Shown: piece after piece, positions 19,816 through 31,880 of the stretch
Position numbering within the stretch: position 1 is the stretch's first letter
Layout of the letters: every line of letters begins with the position of its first letter
NCBI GenBank assembly: GCA_002077065.1
Contig: NAJO01000007.1
Location: 310,001-374,000 of the forward strand
Length of the DNA stretch: 64,000 bases
Direction of reading: 5' to 3'
Origin: Cryoendolithus antarcticus
Taxonomy: Eukaryota > Ascomycota > Dothideomycetes > Cladosporiales > Cladosporiaceae
The notes under the pieces: generated by a model
Databases searched by the model: none
Seen by the model: only the letters and a program-made list of their open reading frames with translations
What the model was told of the DNA's origin: nothing
Position numbers and translations under genes: made by a program

Positions 19816-22639
19816 TCAGGCCCTCCACCCCTGCACAAACCCATGCAACTTGTCAATGACCACTGGTCCCCATGCGCCCATCTCCCTCTCAATCAATTGT
19901 GCAAAGAACCCGATAGCCTCCTCCTCGCTGACATCGAGCTTGAAGCGTTCCTCTACCTTCCTTACAGCCTGATCCCCATAAAGCGCAAGGCCAGGAATAT
20001 TCGCATCCTGCATAAGCGCGAACAAGTTGAGTATAAGACTCGACGACCTTCTCAGCGTCGTATAAGCAGTAAAACAATACTGCCGAAAAATATCAAACTG
20101 GCTATCCGGGTTCGCCTGCACGCTCGACCCGCCCATGCCCTCGATCATCTCCCGCGAAAGCTTCATCAACGGCGCCATGGGTTTCGGGTCTCGACCGAGA
20201 ATGTAGCCGTAGTCGATATGCAAGAAATGACCATCAGGCGTGAGCAGAAGGTTATCGAGATGCCGGTCCCCAACACCTAAGAGATAGGTGATGACGCAGT
20301 AGCCGGCGACGGACTTGACGTAGGTGTCCATGGCTTCTTTACGCACGCCGAGGATAGAGGGTGTGCCTGGAGAAGCCGGGTTGTGAGAGCGGAGGTACCC
20401 GAGGATGGAAGTCTTGAATTTGGGCGAGGTGAGGATCGCGGAGACGGGGGTTGAGGGGACGAATTGCACGGCGCCGGCGAGGGTTGAGGTGGCGAGGATG
20501 CGGTAGGGCGTCAGCTTCAGATCGAGATTCTCTTTCATGAGCAGACGATCCATGAGCGCTATGATCTGGATTACGAGTTGATCTTGCCGGAGGTCGTCGC
20601 CGGTCTTGAACATGAGGGGATAGGTCTCGCCTGTTGAGGTCTTGAAGTTGAGGTATAGCGGAAAGAGCGAGGATTTGAACACGTTGGCGTCGTCTGGGAT
20701 CACGCCTGTGACTGAGACTTCGGGGTCCAGGGGCAGTGGCATGGGTGGGTCCATGGAGATCATGTCGTTCTTGGGGTCGGCGAGGAACTTCTTGAGCTGC
20801 TCGATCTTTTTCGTGCGGTCTGCGCGGGAGGTGGCCATATCTTTGCTGACCTTGCTGAGGACTGTGATGAATTCTGCTTGCTTCAACAGGACCTTGCGTC
20901 TCTCGCGCCCTTCGACAGTGCGATCGAGCTCCTTCATGAAGTCGTAGCTGACTCGTGCGAAGAGCTTGCGGTTCTCGCGGGTCTGCGTAGGTGATGCCTC
21001 GTCTAGCTCAACCATCAGGTACCAGTACAAGTAGTTGCCAAGCTTCATGTTGTCCGCCGAGCGTGCGATAACGAATGATGCCAATGATGAGTCAAGTTCA
21101 TCGTCCTCTTTGGCCGTCGAAGGCTGATCGAACTTGAGTGCCTGCACGAGCTGCAGCAAGTAGAGCAGCAGCTCCTCGTCGTCGGCCTTACGCAATCGAT
21201 CGACTGCATACGCGCGCACCGCGGTGTTGCGAACGCTAGGGCCCAGCAGCTCCAGTGCATCGTCAATGTCGATCTCAGCCCACTTTGGCAGCAATGCGAT
21301 TGCCTGCCTGCTCTCTGCGGGCTCACTCCAGTTCACCGACTTCACCAGCTTCGTCAATGCACGCTTGTCTCGCGTGAGATGATGTCGGAAACGCCAGATC
21401 TCGTCCTTCTCCTTGTCATTGAGCTCGACCGTAGGCCCGTAGTACATAATCTTGTTGAGAAAGTCGCGCATCTTTGGATTCGGTTTCAGATCTCGATCAA
21501 GCGCGTTTCGTTGTCCACCTCGGATTAAGCGACGGTGCTTGTTCTCTGCTGGGTTATCGGCGTACCCTATCTCAGGGTCGTAGATCCGAATGAGACGCCC
21601 ACTGGTAGGATCGCCCTGACTTGAATCTGGATGAATGCCAGGTCCGAGCTGCACTTCGGGTGGTGGCTTGAAGTTGACCGTGTCGCCCTGTGTTTGCGAC
21701 GCTCCCATGCTCGTGATCGGCGGTGGAGGGTATTCGTGGTCTGTAAACACGATCGGGTGGTCGAAGCGAGGAAATTCGATGTAGAGGTAGAAGACGCCAT
21801 CGACGTGGTCGGGATCACCTTCTGCGCACACAGGTGCGTCACCATTCTGATCTGCGTTCCCTGTACTGCCATGTGGCTTACTAGCATCCTTGACGCTCTG
21901 TCGCTCTAGCTTCTCGATCTGTCGGTACACCATTTGATCGAGCCACTTGTTCTCGCTGATCTCTCCCATCTCCTGCTTCTTGATTAGATCTACCAGGCGC
22001 TCCAGTTCCTCTTCCCGACGGACGTTACGTTGGTTGACTACAGCATGGCCGTTCTCTTCGCCTCGCTGCCCACGTTTCTTCGGCTCTCGCCAAGGTGTGG
22101 ACGAGTCAGAGAAGCCATCTGCGGCCTTGTGTCGCCACATACGGCATTTCTGCCTTCCAGTCCTCAAAGTTGCCGTCTCATCGAACAACGGGATAGTAGT
22201 ACCTGCGAATGGAATGTGGTGGCCTTTATCGCCACCATGAGGGTTCACAGGCGACAAGTCCCATGCAGTGATCGCCAGCTGAGTGTTTACAGGCAGTGAG
22301 CTGTACTCCACGGGTAGAGTGAGCCACTGGGCCCACGAACGGGTAGCCTTGAAGTGCTTGTATGGCGTCTGAGCGTGAACAGTAAGTGGCTTTGAATCTG
22401 CGAACGGTTGAACGGTGATATAGAGCTCCGAGTGTGCGCTGAGGTTGCTGCCACGGTGTCGAAGATCAGGGCGGCGTAAGAGGGTGGAGTATGGGAGCGG
22501 TTTCTCGTAGCCCTCGAGTCGATTGCTGTATGGTTGTTAGTCAGCTGTACCTTGGACTGTGGTGGACAGGAGGAACCCACACCTTCACTGCGACTGGGAG
22601 CTTCAGCTGCGACGAGCTCGCAAATGTGAATGGTTCCAT
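19816..22639 (-). CDS. VPS34: Class III phosphatidylinositol 3-kinase Vps34
   Basis: Makes PI3P on endosomes and phagophores for vacuolar sorting and autophagy, in a complex with Vps15 and Vps30/Beclin. Exons are 22639-22581 and 22525-19816, with a 55 nt intron (GTGGGT, ATACAG, phase 2) and 922 residues. The short first exon encodes MEPFTFASSSQLKLPVAVK; splicing restores VNRLEGYEKPLPYSTLLRR. Order: C2 domain (about 20-290), PIK helical domain (about 375-560), kinase domain (about 620-900). The catalytic loop GDRHLDN lies near residue 773 and the activation segment begins HIDYGYILGRDPKP at about 789. The Mg-binding triad reads Asp791-Tyr-Gly rather than the common DFG. The gene ends 286 bp from TFIIE-alpha (convergent). 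Length fits fungal Vps34. Confidence 0.93.
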
Positions 22640-23307
22640 CGTCTTGCTCGCTTACAGCAAAGATCGATAGGTCACAATGCAGTCCTACCTGAAGTCTTTC
22701 GCAAGTCTGGACCACTCCTCTGCTTCTATGAGCCCGCTCAAGACTATCAATACAGCTTCAGCCGTTCGCGAGAGCTCGTCGCTTCTGCAGGACCCTCTCA
22801 ACCTCCCATCGACAAATTGCTCCAACGGGTGTGGCTGATTGCAGCAGTACCTACTTTCAAGAATCTTGATGAAGCAGAGCTACATGTAAGGTATGATCGA
22901 ACGTGACCTGCAGTCTTCATGCCTCAGGCCAACTCCGCTTCGTCCACGCCGCGTCCCCAGACAGACAGACTTCATGCTACAAGGGTACATCCCTCACTGC
23001 TCGAGCTGCCAATTTGCCGATCCCTGACTGCATTCGAGAACCCATGATCGATCCAAGAACTCTCACAACTCACTTCTGAGCCATTCAACTACCTTGGGTA
23101 TGCTCTGTTAACCACCACTCCCCTCACCGCCCCCACTACTGCGCCACTTCCGCTCGCTTCGACCCCACCATCCCGTTACACGATATTGGAATACCACTCG
23201 GCGCCCGTATTGGAGACGCGACAGGACTGGAATTGCAATCCGAAACATCTTATAGACGTGAAGAGTTCTGGAACGCGTGAAGCACCTGAAGCATTGGCGC
23301 CGCGAGC
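22640..23307. promoter_or_regulatory. Divergent region VPS34 / CDC42
   Basis: 668 bp between the divergent start codons. CT-rich tracts near 23115-23165 precede CDC42. No gene supported; the frames here are shadows or lack motifs. Confidence 0.4.
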
Positions 23308-24313
<1,006 letters not shown>

Positions 24314-24987
24314 GGACGATCGAGCACGGCATAGTCACCATGGAATCAACGGCGTTCACTTCAGCGTACTTCAAAGTTCGGTGCAGTACATTGCTCGGCG
24401 CTCAGGCGGTACGAGCCATCGACTTGCAAGTTGTAGGTTGTGCACCGCTTCCAGATCTTCAATCAATGATTGCGACAGATCTCATTACATTGCTACACGT
24501 CTCATGATCCGTACCATTACTTATCTCGTTCCCCGTGCTACCTACGCGGATGCGGAAACACCGTGCGCACTGCTAAACGCTCTATTGTGAGCACTCAAGC
24601 AACGCACTCCTGGCTTTGTGGCCTTGATTCTTACTCTGTCTGCAGAAGACTGCTCAGCATCCTGCCGGCCCAATGCGTGGAGTGCACTGCTCGCGAAGCT
24701 GACAGAAGTCCGGGCGCAGTATCGGTGCGAGAAGTGAAGGCACGTCGACTGAGCTGCGTCGCTCCTTCCTTCGTCTCGTTCACGGTGTTGCCCAGAACAA
24801 CAACACGAGCACGGCAAAACTCTTCCTCCCAACTTCGGACGATGCCATATTGTCAAAGTAACACTATTGTCAGCCATTTGGTGTTGTTGCACGATCCGCA
24901 CCTCATGCTTCGTGTCCGGTAGGCGGATCACACAGCATCGCATACAATACATCAGTATCCTGGCTACAATAACAACACGCCAGCAAG
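24314..24987. other. Intergenic, no gene seen
   Basis: Region downstream of CDC42 and upstream of the 900-residue protein gene. Overlapping frames of up to 150 codons on both strands have no motif or conserved splice structure. Confidence 0.45.
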
Positions 24988-27690
24988 ATGACCTCCTCCT
25001 CGCGCTCTCGCCCAGGTTCGCCTAGCAGATCAAACATCGCATCGCTATCAGACATCCCAGAAGGCCGCTCTACCAAGATCTCGCCAACGCCAGGTCCCAA
25101 CGCCTTCGCCCAGCAAGCTGCACGCGTTGAGCGTCACCGCCTCGAAGGCAACGCGTTCTACCAGCAAGAAGTCCAGCGCCGACGCGCAACACCGCCGACA
25201 ATCCTGCATCCCGCGTTGAGACAACAGCCCGAGATGGTGCAGGTACGCGATGCTAGCCGCTTCTCGGACGTAACGACCATGGCTCCATTTATCAACGCAG
25301 GCAAAGAAGAGACTTCGCCGATCCTGCAGCTCGTGCCGGAAGAGTCTCTGGCGTTCCCTACTCGTCGCGGCTTCATCGAGGAGAAGCATGAGCGAGCCCA
25401 GCATATCGCGAATGGAGGCAGCGACGATGAGCGCACGCCAGTCTTCACTTACACGCCCAAGATAGGTGCAAGTGAGTTTAGCAAGTCGGTCAACGCAGCA
25501 GCAACTCCAAAGAAGAAGAAAGGCAGGATGTCTGAGGGAGCTGTCGGTGACAAGAGCCCTAAGAAAGGGTTTCTCGAGAAGCTGAGACTCAACTTGCCAC
25601 GCGCCAGCCTTTCTACGAACTCTCTGCCCAGTCGTGAGGTCGATGAAGGGTGCCCGCCGAAAGCACAGGCGATATTGGGCAGCTCACCATCGAAGGGAAA
25701 CATCACTCGCTCACCATCAAAGACGAAGAAGAGCATCTTCTCTCGCAAGGCTGCGGATGTTGCGGAGAAGTCAGCAAGTACTGAGGTGAATGGCAAGATG
25801 CCTACCACCGCCACTGCATCGAGCTTCACCGACTCGGTCGGCAAGACACCACAAACAGGCACGACAGGCTTCTCGGACCCCACCTACAATCGTGCTCGCT
25901 CACCAGAGAAGCGCGTCTACACACAGACCCAGTCTGATGAAGGCGGGTTCAACAACCCCGAGAACAAGTGTGGTGTCTCTCGCTCCCAGAGCCTGCAGTA
26001 CTTCGATCGCAGCATCCCTCCCACGCCACCAGCAAAGAACACACCACCCAAGGAGCAAGAGGCAGATCCAAAGACTTTGGTGAAGCAAGCGCTCGAGCAG
26101 CACCGCATGTTCGAAGACGACACACCCATCCGCGAGACAGTCAAACTTATCAGCGCGGATCGCGGCATAAGCCCAACACGCTATGGCAATTACGGCTGCA
26201 AAGAAACCGCGCAGCTCGTCAAGAAACCCAGCGTCTACAGCCTGCACGCATCCGTCTACCCAGATCTTTCTTCCAGCTTCAGCTTGCCCGAGCTCAAAGC
26301 GAGAGTAGACGGTCTAGGGCTGGAAGGTCTCAGCGATGTCCCGGAGGCCTTCTACCTCAACCAGCTCAAAGGCGTGGAGTACAGTCCCAGTATCTACTCT
26401 TCTGCTGACTGGGAGCCAAGATCGAGCAGTATGTCTAATTTGTTTTCTGGCGATAGGGATGCGAGGTTCAGGCCTTCGCCTAGCTTGCCAGCCATCTTCG
26501 AGAAGCAGGGTCGTGGCCATCGCCCCAGCGCTTCGGAGGGGACGATTCAGACGAAGCAGAGCGGCTCGAGTAGCGAGAGCCATGGCATCATTCCGCTCGT
26601 CTACCCTGAGCTGGCGTCGGATCCAAGCATGACGAACCTGTTCTCTGGCTCTCAAAACCAGCCTCCCGAGCCCAGCAACAAGCCGCAGAAAGTCATCGAT
26701 GGCGAGGGCTACGTGCCGGCTCATGGCTACACTGAGTCTCGCGATCACAACGGCAGAGGCATGTCCGCGCTGTTCTCGAAGAGCGTGGAGGATGTGAGCT
26801 TCTCGCCGAGCTCGTTCAGTAGTCCTAGTGCTATGCCGAGCCCGTTGCAGTATCTGCCAGCGACTGTCTATGTGCCGCCGCCACCGAAGCAGAAGAAGAG
26901 CAAGAAAGTAGCTGGAGAGCAGGTCGAAGAGACCCCGACACAGCGGTATGAGAAGTTCAAGCGCGAGGAGGAGGCGCGTACAAAGGTAGAGGATGAGATC
27001 CGCGCGAAGGAGGAAGCTCAGCTTCAGAGTATCGCTGCCAGGAAGCGCACTAGCGGCTCTGCTCTTCGCCGTCAGCTCGCCAACACCAACCCCTTCGCCG
27101 ACACGCCTCCGCCTCTCTCACCCTTGCAATCGTCCACCAATGTCCAGGCCAGCAGACCCACCACCCCGGAACCCTCTAAGGCACCTCCAACCACCCCTAC
27201 CTCCACCGCATCCCCCAGCCACGATAAGTTGGACGACATCATCGCCCTCCTCTCGACCTTCAAACTCCAGTCCGCCACAGAAGTCACCGCCCTCCGCGAC
27301 GAGCTTCGTGCCCAGAGTGAGAAGCTCTCCACGCGCCTCTCACAGCTCGAGAACGTCCACGAGAGTGATGCTCCGGCTCCATATGTCCCTAGAGGCAGTT
27401 TGACGAGTTCGGGTGCGTGGCATCGGCAGGGGCAGAAGAGGGTGGATATGGATGAGGATGGTGTGTGGCCGGCTACGGCAGATGTGGACAGGGATTTTGA
27501 TCGGTTTGAACGGGATGGTGTTAGGGAGATGGGAGGGGAGGAAGCGGTAAGGGGATTAGATATTGGGGGCCGCAGTCACGGTGGCAATGAGGGGAAAGGA
27601 AGGGGCAATGCGATGGATCAGCTGATCGACATTATGGGGGGTTTTGCCAAGAAGATGGAAGACTTCGAGAAGAGGCTGCCGAAGCAGTAG
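24988..27690 (+). CDS. Large disordered Ser/Pro-rich protein with C-terminal coiled coil, function unknown
   Basis: An intronless 900-residue ORF with sustained coding character; I do not recognise a named family. Most of it is low-complexity, rich in Ser, Pro, Lys and Arg, with several SP/TP sites (for example RSPEKRVYTQTQ, PPTPPAKNTPPK) that look like proline-directed kinase targets. A short element M(S/T)(N/A)LFS recurs at 26431, 26629 and 26761, twice preceded by a VYPDL/VYPEL-type segment. A basic/acidic helix (KREEEARTKVEDEIRAKEE) precedes a coiled coil at about residues 746-790 (LDDIIALLSTFKLQSATE). The architecture suggests a scaffold or cytoskeleton/septum-associated protein, but that is a guess. 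No membrane span or signal peptide. Confidence 0.75.
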   Translation: MTSSSRSRPGSPSRSNIASLSDIPEGRSTKISPTPGPNAFAQQAARVERHRLEGNAFYQQEVQRRRATPPTILHPALRQQPEMVQVRDASRFSDVTTMAPFINAGKEETSPILQLVPEESLAFPTRRGFIEEKHERAQHIANGGSDDERTPVFTYTPKIGASEFSKSVNAAATPKKKKGRMSEGAVGDKSPKKGFLEKLRLNLPRASLSTNSLPSREVDEGCPPKAQAILGSSPSKGNITRSPSKTKKSIFSRKAADVAEKSASTEVNGKMPTTATASSFTDSVGKTPQTGTTGFSDPTYNRARSPEKRVYTQTQSDEGGFNNPENKCGVSRSQSLQYFDRSIPPTPPAKNTPPKEQEADPKTLVKQALEQHRMFEDDTPIRETVKLISADRGISPTRYGNYGCKETAQLVKKPSVYSLHASVYPDLSSSFSLPELKARVDGLGLEGLSDVPEAFYLNQLKGVEYSPSIYSSADWEPRSSSMSNLFSGDRDARFRPSPSLPAIFEKQGRGHRPSASEGTIQTKQSGSSSESHGIIPLVYPELASDPSMTNLFSGSQNQPPEPSNKPQKVIDGEGYVPAHGYTESRDHNGRGMSALFSKSVEDVSFSPSSFSSPSAMPSPLQYLPATVYVPPPPKQKKSKKVAGEQVEETPTQRYEKFKREEEARTKVEDEIRAKEEAQLQSIAARKRTSGSALRRQLANTNPFADTPPPLSPLQSSTNVQASRPTTPEPSKAPPTTPTSTASPSHDKLDDIIALLSTFKLQSATEVTALRDELRAQSEKLSTRLSQLENVHESDAPAPYVPRGSLTSSGAWHRQGQKRVDMDEDGVWPATADVDRDFDRFERDGVREMGGEEAVRGLDIGGRSHGGNEGKGRGNAMDQLIDIMGGFAKKMEDFEKRLPKQ

Positions 27691-29059
27691 AGCGTACATG
27701 TCTGCAGTTCGGCAGACTTTCTTGATACTGATGGCGACGCGCACAAGAAGCATGCTGGTACAGGGCGCTGGTGCATCAGACACCGCGGGATTTGATGACA
27801 CTTTGGGGCCGTTCACCGCACATGGCTGGGGCAGCTTCACACAATCGCGTCAAGAGTGGATACCGGAGCTGTTTGGATGGGCAATGAGAGTTGCGAAGGC
27901 ATTGCACAGTTATCGTGTCCTTGGTAGTGAAGGTGGAATAATGGAGTGAGTGGGAACGGTTGACAGGCAAGATGTAAACCTCTTGTTTCAATCAGCGTCG
28001 CATCATGCTGAATAGCACATCTGCAGGGTCGTAGCAAGTAGCATTGTCAATCGTGAGCGAGTAATCCTGTACAGCAACCTCGAGGTATCATTATATCGCA
28101 TGGTCGTGACGTCTCAGCCCTACGAACCCTGGGCCCCGCGTTACGTAAGGCCAGGTTTCGGATGAAACCGATGGAATTTCTTTCAATAATAGCACGCGCA
28201 CGCAATCGCCCTCGATTCCATCGCCATCCACCACGGGGACGCCTCCGTTTTCGTGTTCATCCTGGCATTGGCTTCGACCCCGCTCACATTGCGCCCCTTC
28301 CTTGCGGCGTACCGATACGCTGTTTCCCTTCCACCATTCATGAGCCAACAGCCAGCGAGACGTGGAGCACGCCGACGCTCCCGAGTGGGCAGCGGACTTG
28401 GCAAACTGAATTGCATCAGAATAATCTGCTCTATGCTCCTCGGAAGCGCTGTGGTGGGGCGTAACCGCGGCGCATCCGCTTCGCAAGATGTAATGGCGCA
28501 ACAACGTGCTCACAACCGCTTGCTGACGAGTGCTCCGGCTTCGAGTCCGTCTGCGCGAAGTCAAACCATTCAGGTACCGAGCACAATTCTGCATGCGCGG
28601 CATCAAGGTGTTAATAATGACCAGCATCAGTGTTTCATGACACGTAAGATGGTAGGTACTGTATCTCTTGCTTTCTCTCCATTCTCTTCTAGACCTTGGA
28701 ATCAACAAACCCTTATCTTTTCTCGTGTGGCGTGAGGGGACAGCCTTATCTTGCGCAATCGCTGGTGTGGGGCCATCACAAGCTGGACTCATACCACAGT
28801 CTTCGACGCGATCGGAGGTGAGTACATGTCGTGCTTCCTCAACTATTACGACTTTGCTCACACGGATTGCGTAGTCGAAATTACCTCACGGAAAAGACGT
28901 CTCGTCTGCCCTCGAGTCTTGCATTTGCCTTCCGCTACAGATCAAGTCTAGAAATCGCGCTCCAAACAAGGCAAATCTCTCACCATAGAATATCGCGCTG
29001 TGGAGATCGAGAAATTTGCCTCGGACGGCATATCAGTGGCAGTGTAAGCTGCGGCTATT
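27691..29059. other. 1.37 kb with no confident gene
   Basis: Lies between the disordered-protein gene and the Ecl1-like gene. A 256-codon frame on the minus strand (28091-28861) and a 160-codon frame on the plus strand (28253-28735) overlap; both are Arg/Ser/His/Cys-rich and lack domains, so neither is called. It may hold the long 5' leader of the Ecl1-like gene or a non-coding RNA. Confidence 0.4.
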
Positions 29060-30102
29060 ATGCCAATCCGCGAGCAGCACAAACGAACGTCGTCGAATGG
29101 CCTCAAGCAGCTCGGGTCGAATGCTAGAGCGTCAAGACCAGCCCCCCTAAACAAGCGAACAAGCTATAAGCAATCTTCGCCGAGCTCATCACGCCCTTCG
29201 TCGCCTGCTCCTACTCGGAAGTCGACAGCAAGTCCCCCGAAGGACATCACTGAGGAGGAAGACGACATGGCGAGCTTCTTGCAGTTCTGGTCGGTGTTGT
29301 CAATGAGTCTTACATGTGGGTCTGTGACTAACGATTGTTATAGCACTACATGCGATACGCAGATCGCGTCGCCGAATCCCAACCTGCTATATTGCTCGGA
29401 AGCGTACGTGTCTCAACGCCCACTCTTCTGTCCAGCACTGACACAAGCCACAGGTGCCGTCGCAAAGACAGCCGACCCTCTCTATACACCAACATCAATT
29501 CATCACCCGGCGTAAGCCCAATGCTTCGTGCCTACAACGACCGCCAACTCCCGGACATCATACCTCAGCGCTCGCCAACCATCGTTCGCCCATTATCAAG
29601 CAACATCTCCGAGTTCTCCCTCACATCACACACCTCCCATACCTCGTACTGGGATGATGACGTCTCCCCGACAGAGAAGAGTCATAGCGTGCAAGACCTT
29701 CCCGGCTTCCCATCGGCAGACATCGCTCTCGAGTCCGCCCCACACGCACCCGGAAGGCCTTCGATCGCAGAAATTGAAGCGCCCCCATCACTCGTCCATT
29801 CGCCGGCAAGCTCGTACGGTACAATCGCATCGACGCCAGCAACAAGGCCACTTCCGCCTCGCAGGGCAACGACGACAGCGAAGAGCATGGACCTGGTGAC
29901 GTGTAAGCTCGCGGCTACGTCTGTCGGTCCTGGGGGTCTCAAGAGCGAGGCGAGCACGATCACTAGTATACACACCGTAGGGACGGAGAGGAGCTCGCCC
30001 CGGGCAGCTGGTGAGCGGAGACCGAGCGGCTGGAATGTGACTACGGCCGTTGGCAGTCTAGAGCAGCTTAGCAACAGCGCTGCGGCGAGAGGTGTACCTT
30101 GA
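29060..30102 (+). CDS. Ecl1-type lifespan-regulatory zinc-binding protein
   Basis: Three exons: 29060-29289, 29344-29403, 29454-30102; 312 residues. Introns of 54 nt (GTCGGT, TATAG) and 50 nt (GTACGT, CACAG). Splicing assembles the compact cysteine element Cys77-x2-Cys80-x13-Cys94-x3-Cys98, reading FLQFCTTCDTQI then LYCSEACRRKDS, the signature of the Ecl1/Ecl2/Ecl3 'life-span regulatory factor' family. Fission-yeast members extend chronological lifespan, respond to nutrient and zinc limitation and bind zinc. Outside this core the protein is Ser/Pro-rich and disordered, longer than the yeast members (about 80-100 residues) as is usual in filamentous fungi. Both cysteine pairs are interrupted by introns: the first Cys codon is split TG/C. 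It converges with the NiCoT gene 226 bp away. Confidence 0.82.
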
Positions 30103-30328
30103 TGTCGTGCACAGGGTGACGGGGTATGGGGGCATGGTTCGGCGGAAAAGCGCTTGCTCGGCGTTGGACGGGGCTATTGGGACAGAACATAGGTGCATGC
30201 ATCGGAGGACTCCCTGCTCATGATGGTAGGTTGAGACGCGATAGAAATCGGGGCATGAGTAAAATCGAATAGTCGATAACAGACACAATGAAGTGAGATC
30301 ATTGTGTGGTAGAGTGCAACAGTCCTCT

Positions 30329-31657
30329 CTATGGGCCACCATCGCTATCTATGCCCTTGACGCTCAAGGTCGCCTCGCCCTTTGCATCTTTCGCATGCGT
30401 TTGACTGTGGGCGTGCTCCTCGCTGAGCTGCATGATCTCGATGTCTCTGATCTCATCAGCGTCCTCGCCGTTGAGGCTCAGTGACTCGAGCTCCTCTGCC
30501 CCGTCCAGACCTCGTGCAGTCCGCCATCCATCCACTCTCCTTCGCCACGGCTTGTACAGCACAAATGCCAGTGCGCCGAACACCACGAAAGAGCCACAGA
30601 TACTGCCCCCAATGATATCGTAATTCTCACCGGCCACATCGACTCCATGCCAAAAGCGACCAGAAAACTCCGGTCGCACGTTGTGGATCATAGTCAGCAG
30701 CTGCAGTATCCCAATGACGAGGGCTACAGCCACAGTGACAGCAGTGAGCACGCACTGATAGTATAGCACTGCAATCGCATCCTTGGCCAAGCGAGCGGAA
30801 GTATACAGACTCATCATCGCAGCGCCGTCGAATGTATCCAGAAGACACATCCCCGCCGTAAATAAACTGGGGAAGATCAAGATAAGCCATATCGAGGTCC
30901 CCTTTGCCGCTTGTATGGACGAGATACCGAGCAGTGCCACTTCAGATGAAGTATCGAATCCCAGCCCGAAGAGCACGCCAAGCGGGTACATCTTCCAGGG
31001 TCGGTCGATAAACCGGAAGAGCTTCTTCAGGATACTGAACATGCATCCGCCTCCCGTGAAGACGTTGCTGACTTCGAGGGCGTCATTGTAGCCTGACGGC
31101 GCAGCAATAGCCGCGCGAAGAGCATTGAAGAACTTGTACAGGATCCAGCCGTTCATAATGCCCAGGAGAATCAGGAACGCAGCGCTGACTGCTGACCCAA
31201 CAATCCCGCCTACATTTGAGAATGCGCCAAAGCGTTCGCTGATCGCAGCCGAGCTAGCAGCTACAACGATGGAAGTGACGACCACGATTGTGCTGTGACC
31301 GAGCGAGAAGAAAGTGCCAACGGTCACAGGTCTTCGGCCGGAAGCTATGAGTCGTCTTGTCATCAGGTCTATGGCTGAGATGTGATCGGCATCTAGGGCA
31401 TGGCGGAGACCGAGAGTGTAGGCTAAGACTGCTGTTGAGACGAGTGAGGGATGGAAGTGGAGAACTATGCCGCAGGCGACCCAGACGAGGAGGTTGATGA
31501 CCACCAGCAATAGTATGATCGCGAGGGCTGGGCCGGGCAGCTTGCGCAGGAAGGGGATCTTGTCGTGATAAGCTCCAGCTTTCCTGCGTACTCGCTTGGC
31601 GAATGTGCTCGATTCATTGTCGTCCATGCTGGCTGACTGGCTCCTGCAAACCAGCAA
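30329..31657 (-). CDS. NiCoT nickel/cobalt transporter
   Basis: High-affinity Ni2+/Co2+ permease of the NiCoT (HoxN/Nic1) family in the plasma membrane. In fungi it feeds nickel to urease. Intronless, 442 residues. The diagnostic motif RHALDADHI sits at residues 85-93 with metal-binding His86, Asp89, Asp91 and His92. The other family motifs are visible: FFSLGHSTIVV, LGFDTSSEVALLG and AGMCLLDTFDG. Eight hydrophobic segments are expected; the long soluble loop between spans 4 and 5 (GGGCMFSILKKLFRFIDRPW) is typical of fungal members. The C-terminal 70 residues are acidic with a His-containing stretch (SEEHAHSQTHAKD). A second in-frame ATG lies at 31627 (MDDNESS), a plausible alternative start. 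No urease gene is in the window. Confidence 0.92.
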   Translation of the reverse strand: MLVCRSQSASMDDNESSTFAKRVRRKAGAYHDKIPFLRKLPGPALAIILLLVVINLLVWVACGIVLHFHPSLVSTAVLAYTLGLRHALDADHISAIDLMTRRLIASGRRPVTVGTFFSLGHSTIVVVTSIVVAASSAAISERFGAFSNVGGIVGSAVSAAFLILLGIMNGWILYKFFNALRAAIAAPSGYNDALEVSNVFTGGGCMFSILKKLFRFIDRPWKMYPLGVLFGLGFDTSSEVALLGISSIQAAKGTSIWLILIFPSLFTAGMCLLDTFDGAAMMSLYTSARLAKDAIAVLYYQCVLTAVTVAVALVIGILQLLTMIHNVRPEFSGRFWHGVDVAGENYDIIGGSICGSFVVFGALAFVLYKPWRRRVDGWRTARGLDGAEELESLSLNGEDADEIRDIEIMQLSEEHAHSQTHAKDAKGEATLSVKGIDSDGGP

Positions 31658-31880
31658 TAGACCGAAATCTGGACGTTGTAGATCTCACGTGCGGCCCAAG
31701 TGACATATAGTCGATTAGCATTGTGAAATGGTCGTTCTGCTTGTGTAAGGTGGGGTATTCCCGGGTGACCCACAGTCAGTGCAGCTTGCCATCAATGGAT
31801 TGCTCATGAGCAACTTTACTGAGATCGCAAGCTCCCACATCGAGATGATGCAGAGAGTGGACTTGATCGGAAATGTACCC

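Noticed and set aside
28540..28575. CGGCTTCGAGTCCG, resembling a tRNA T-arm
   Set aside because: No matching acceptor stem, D-arm or anticodon arm could be folded around it.
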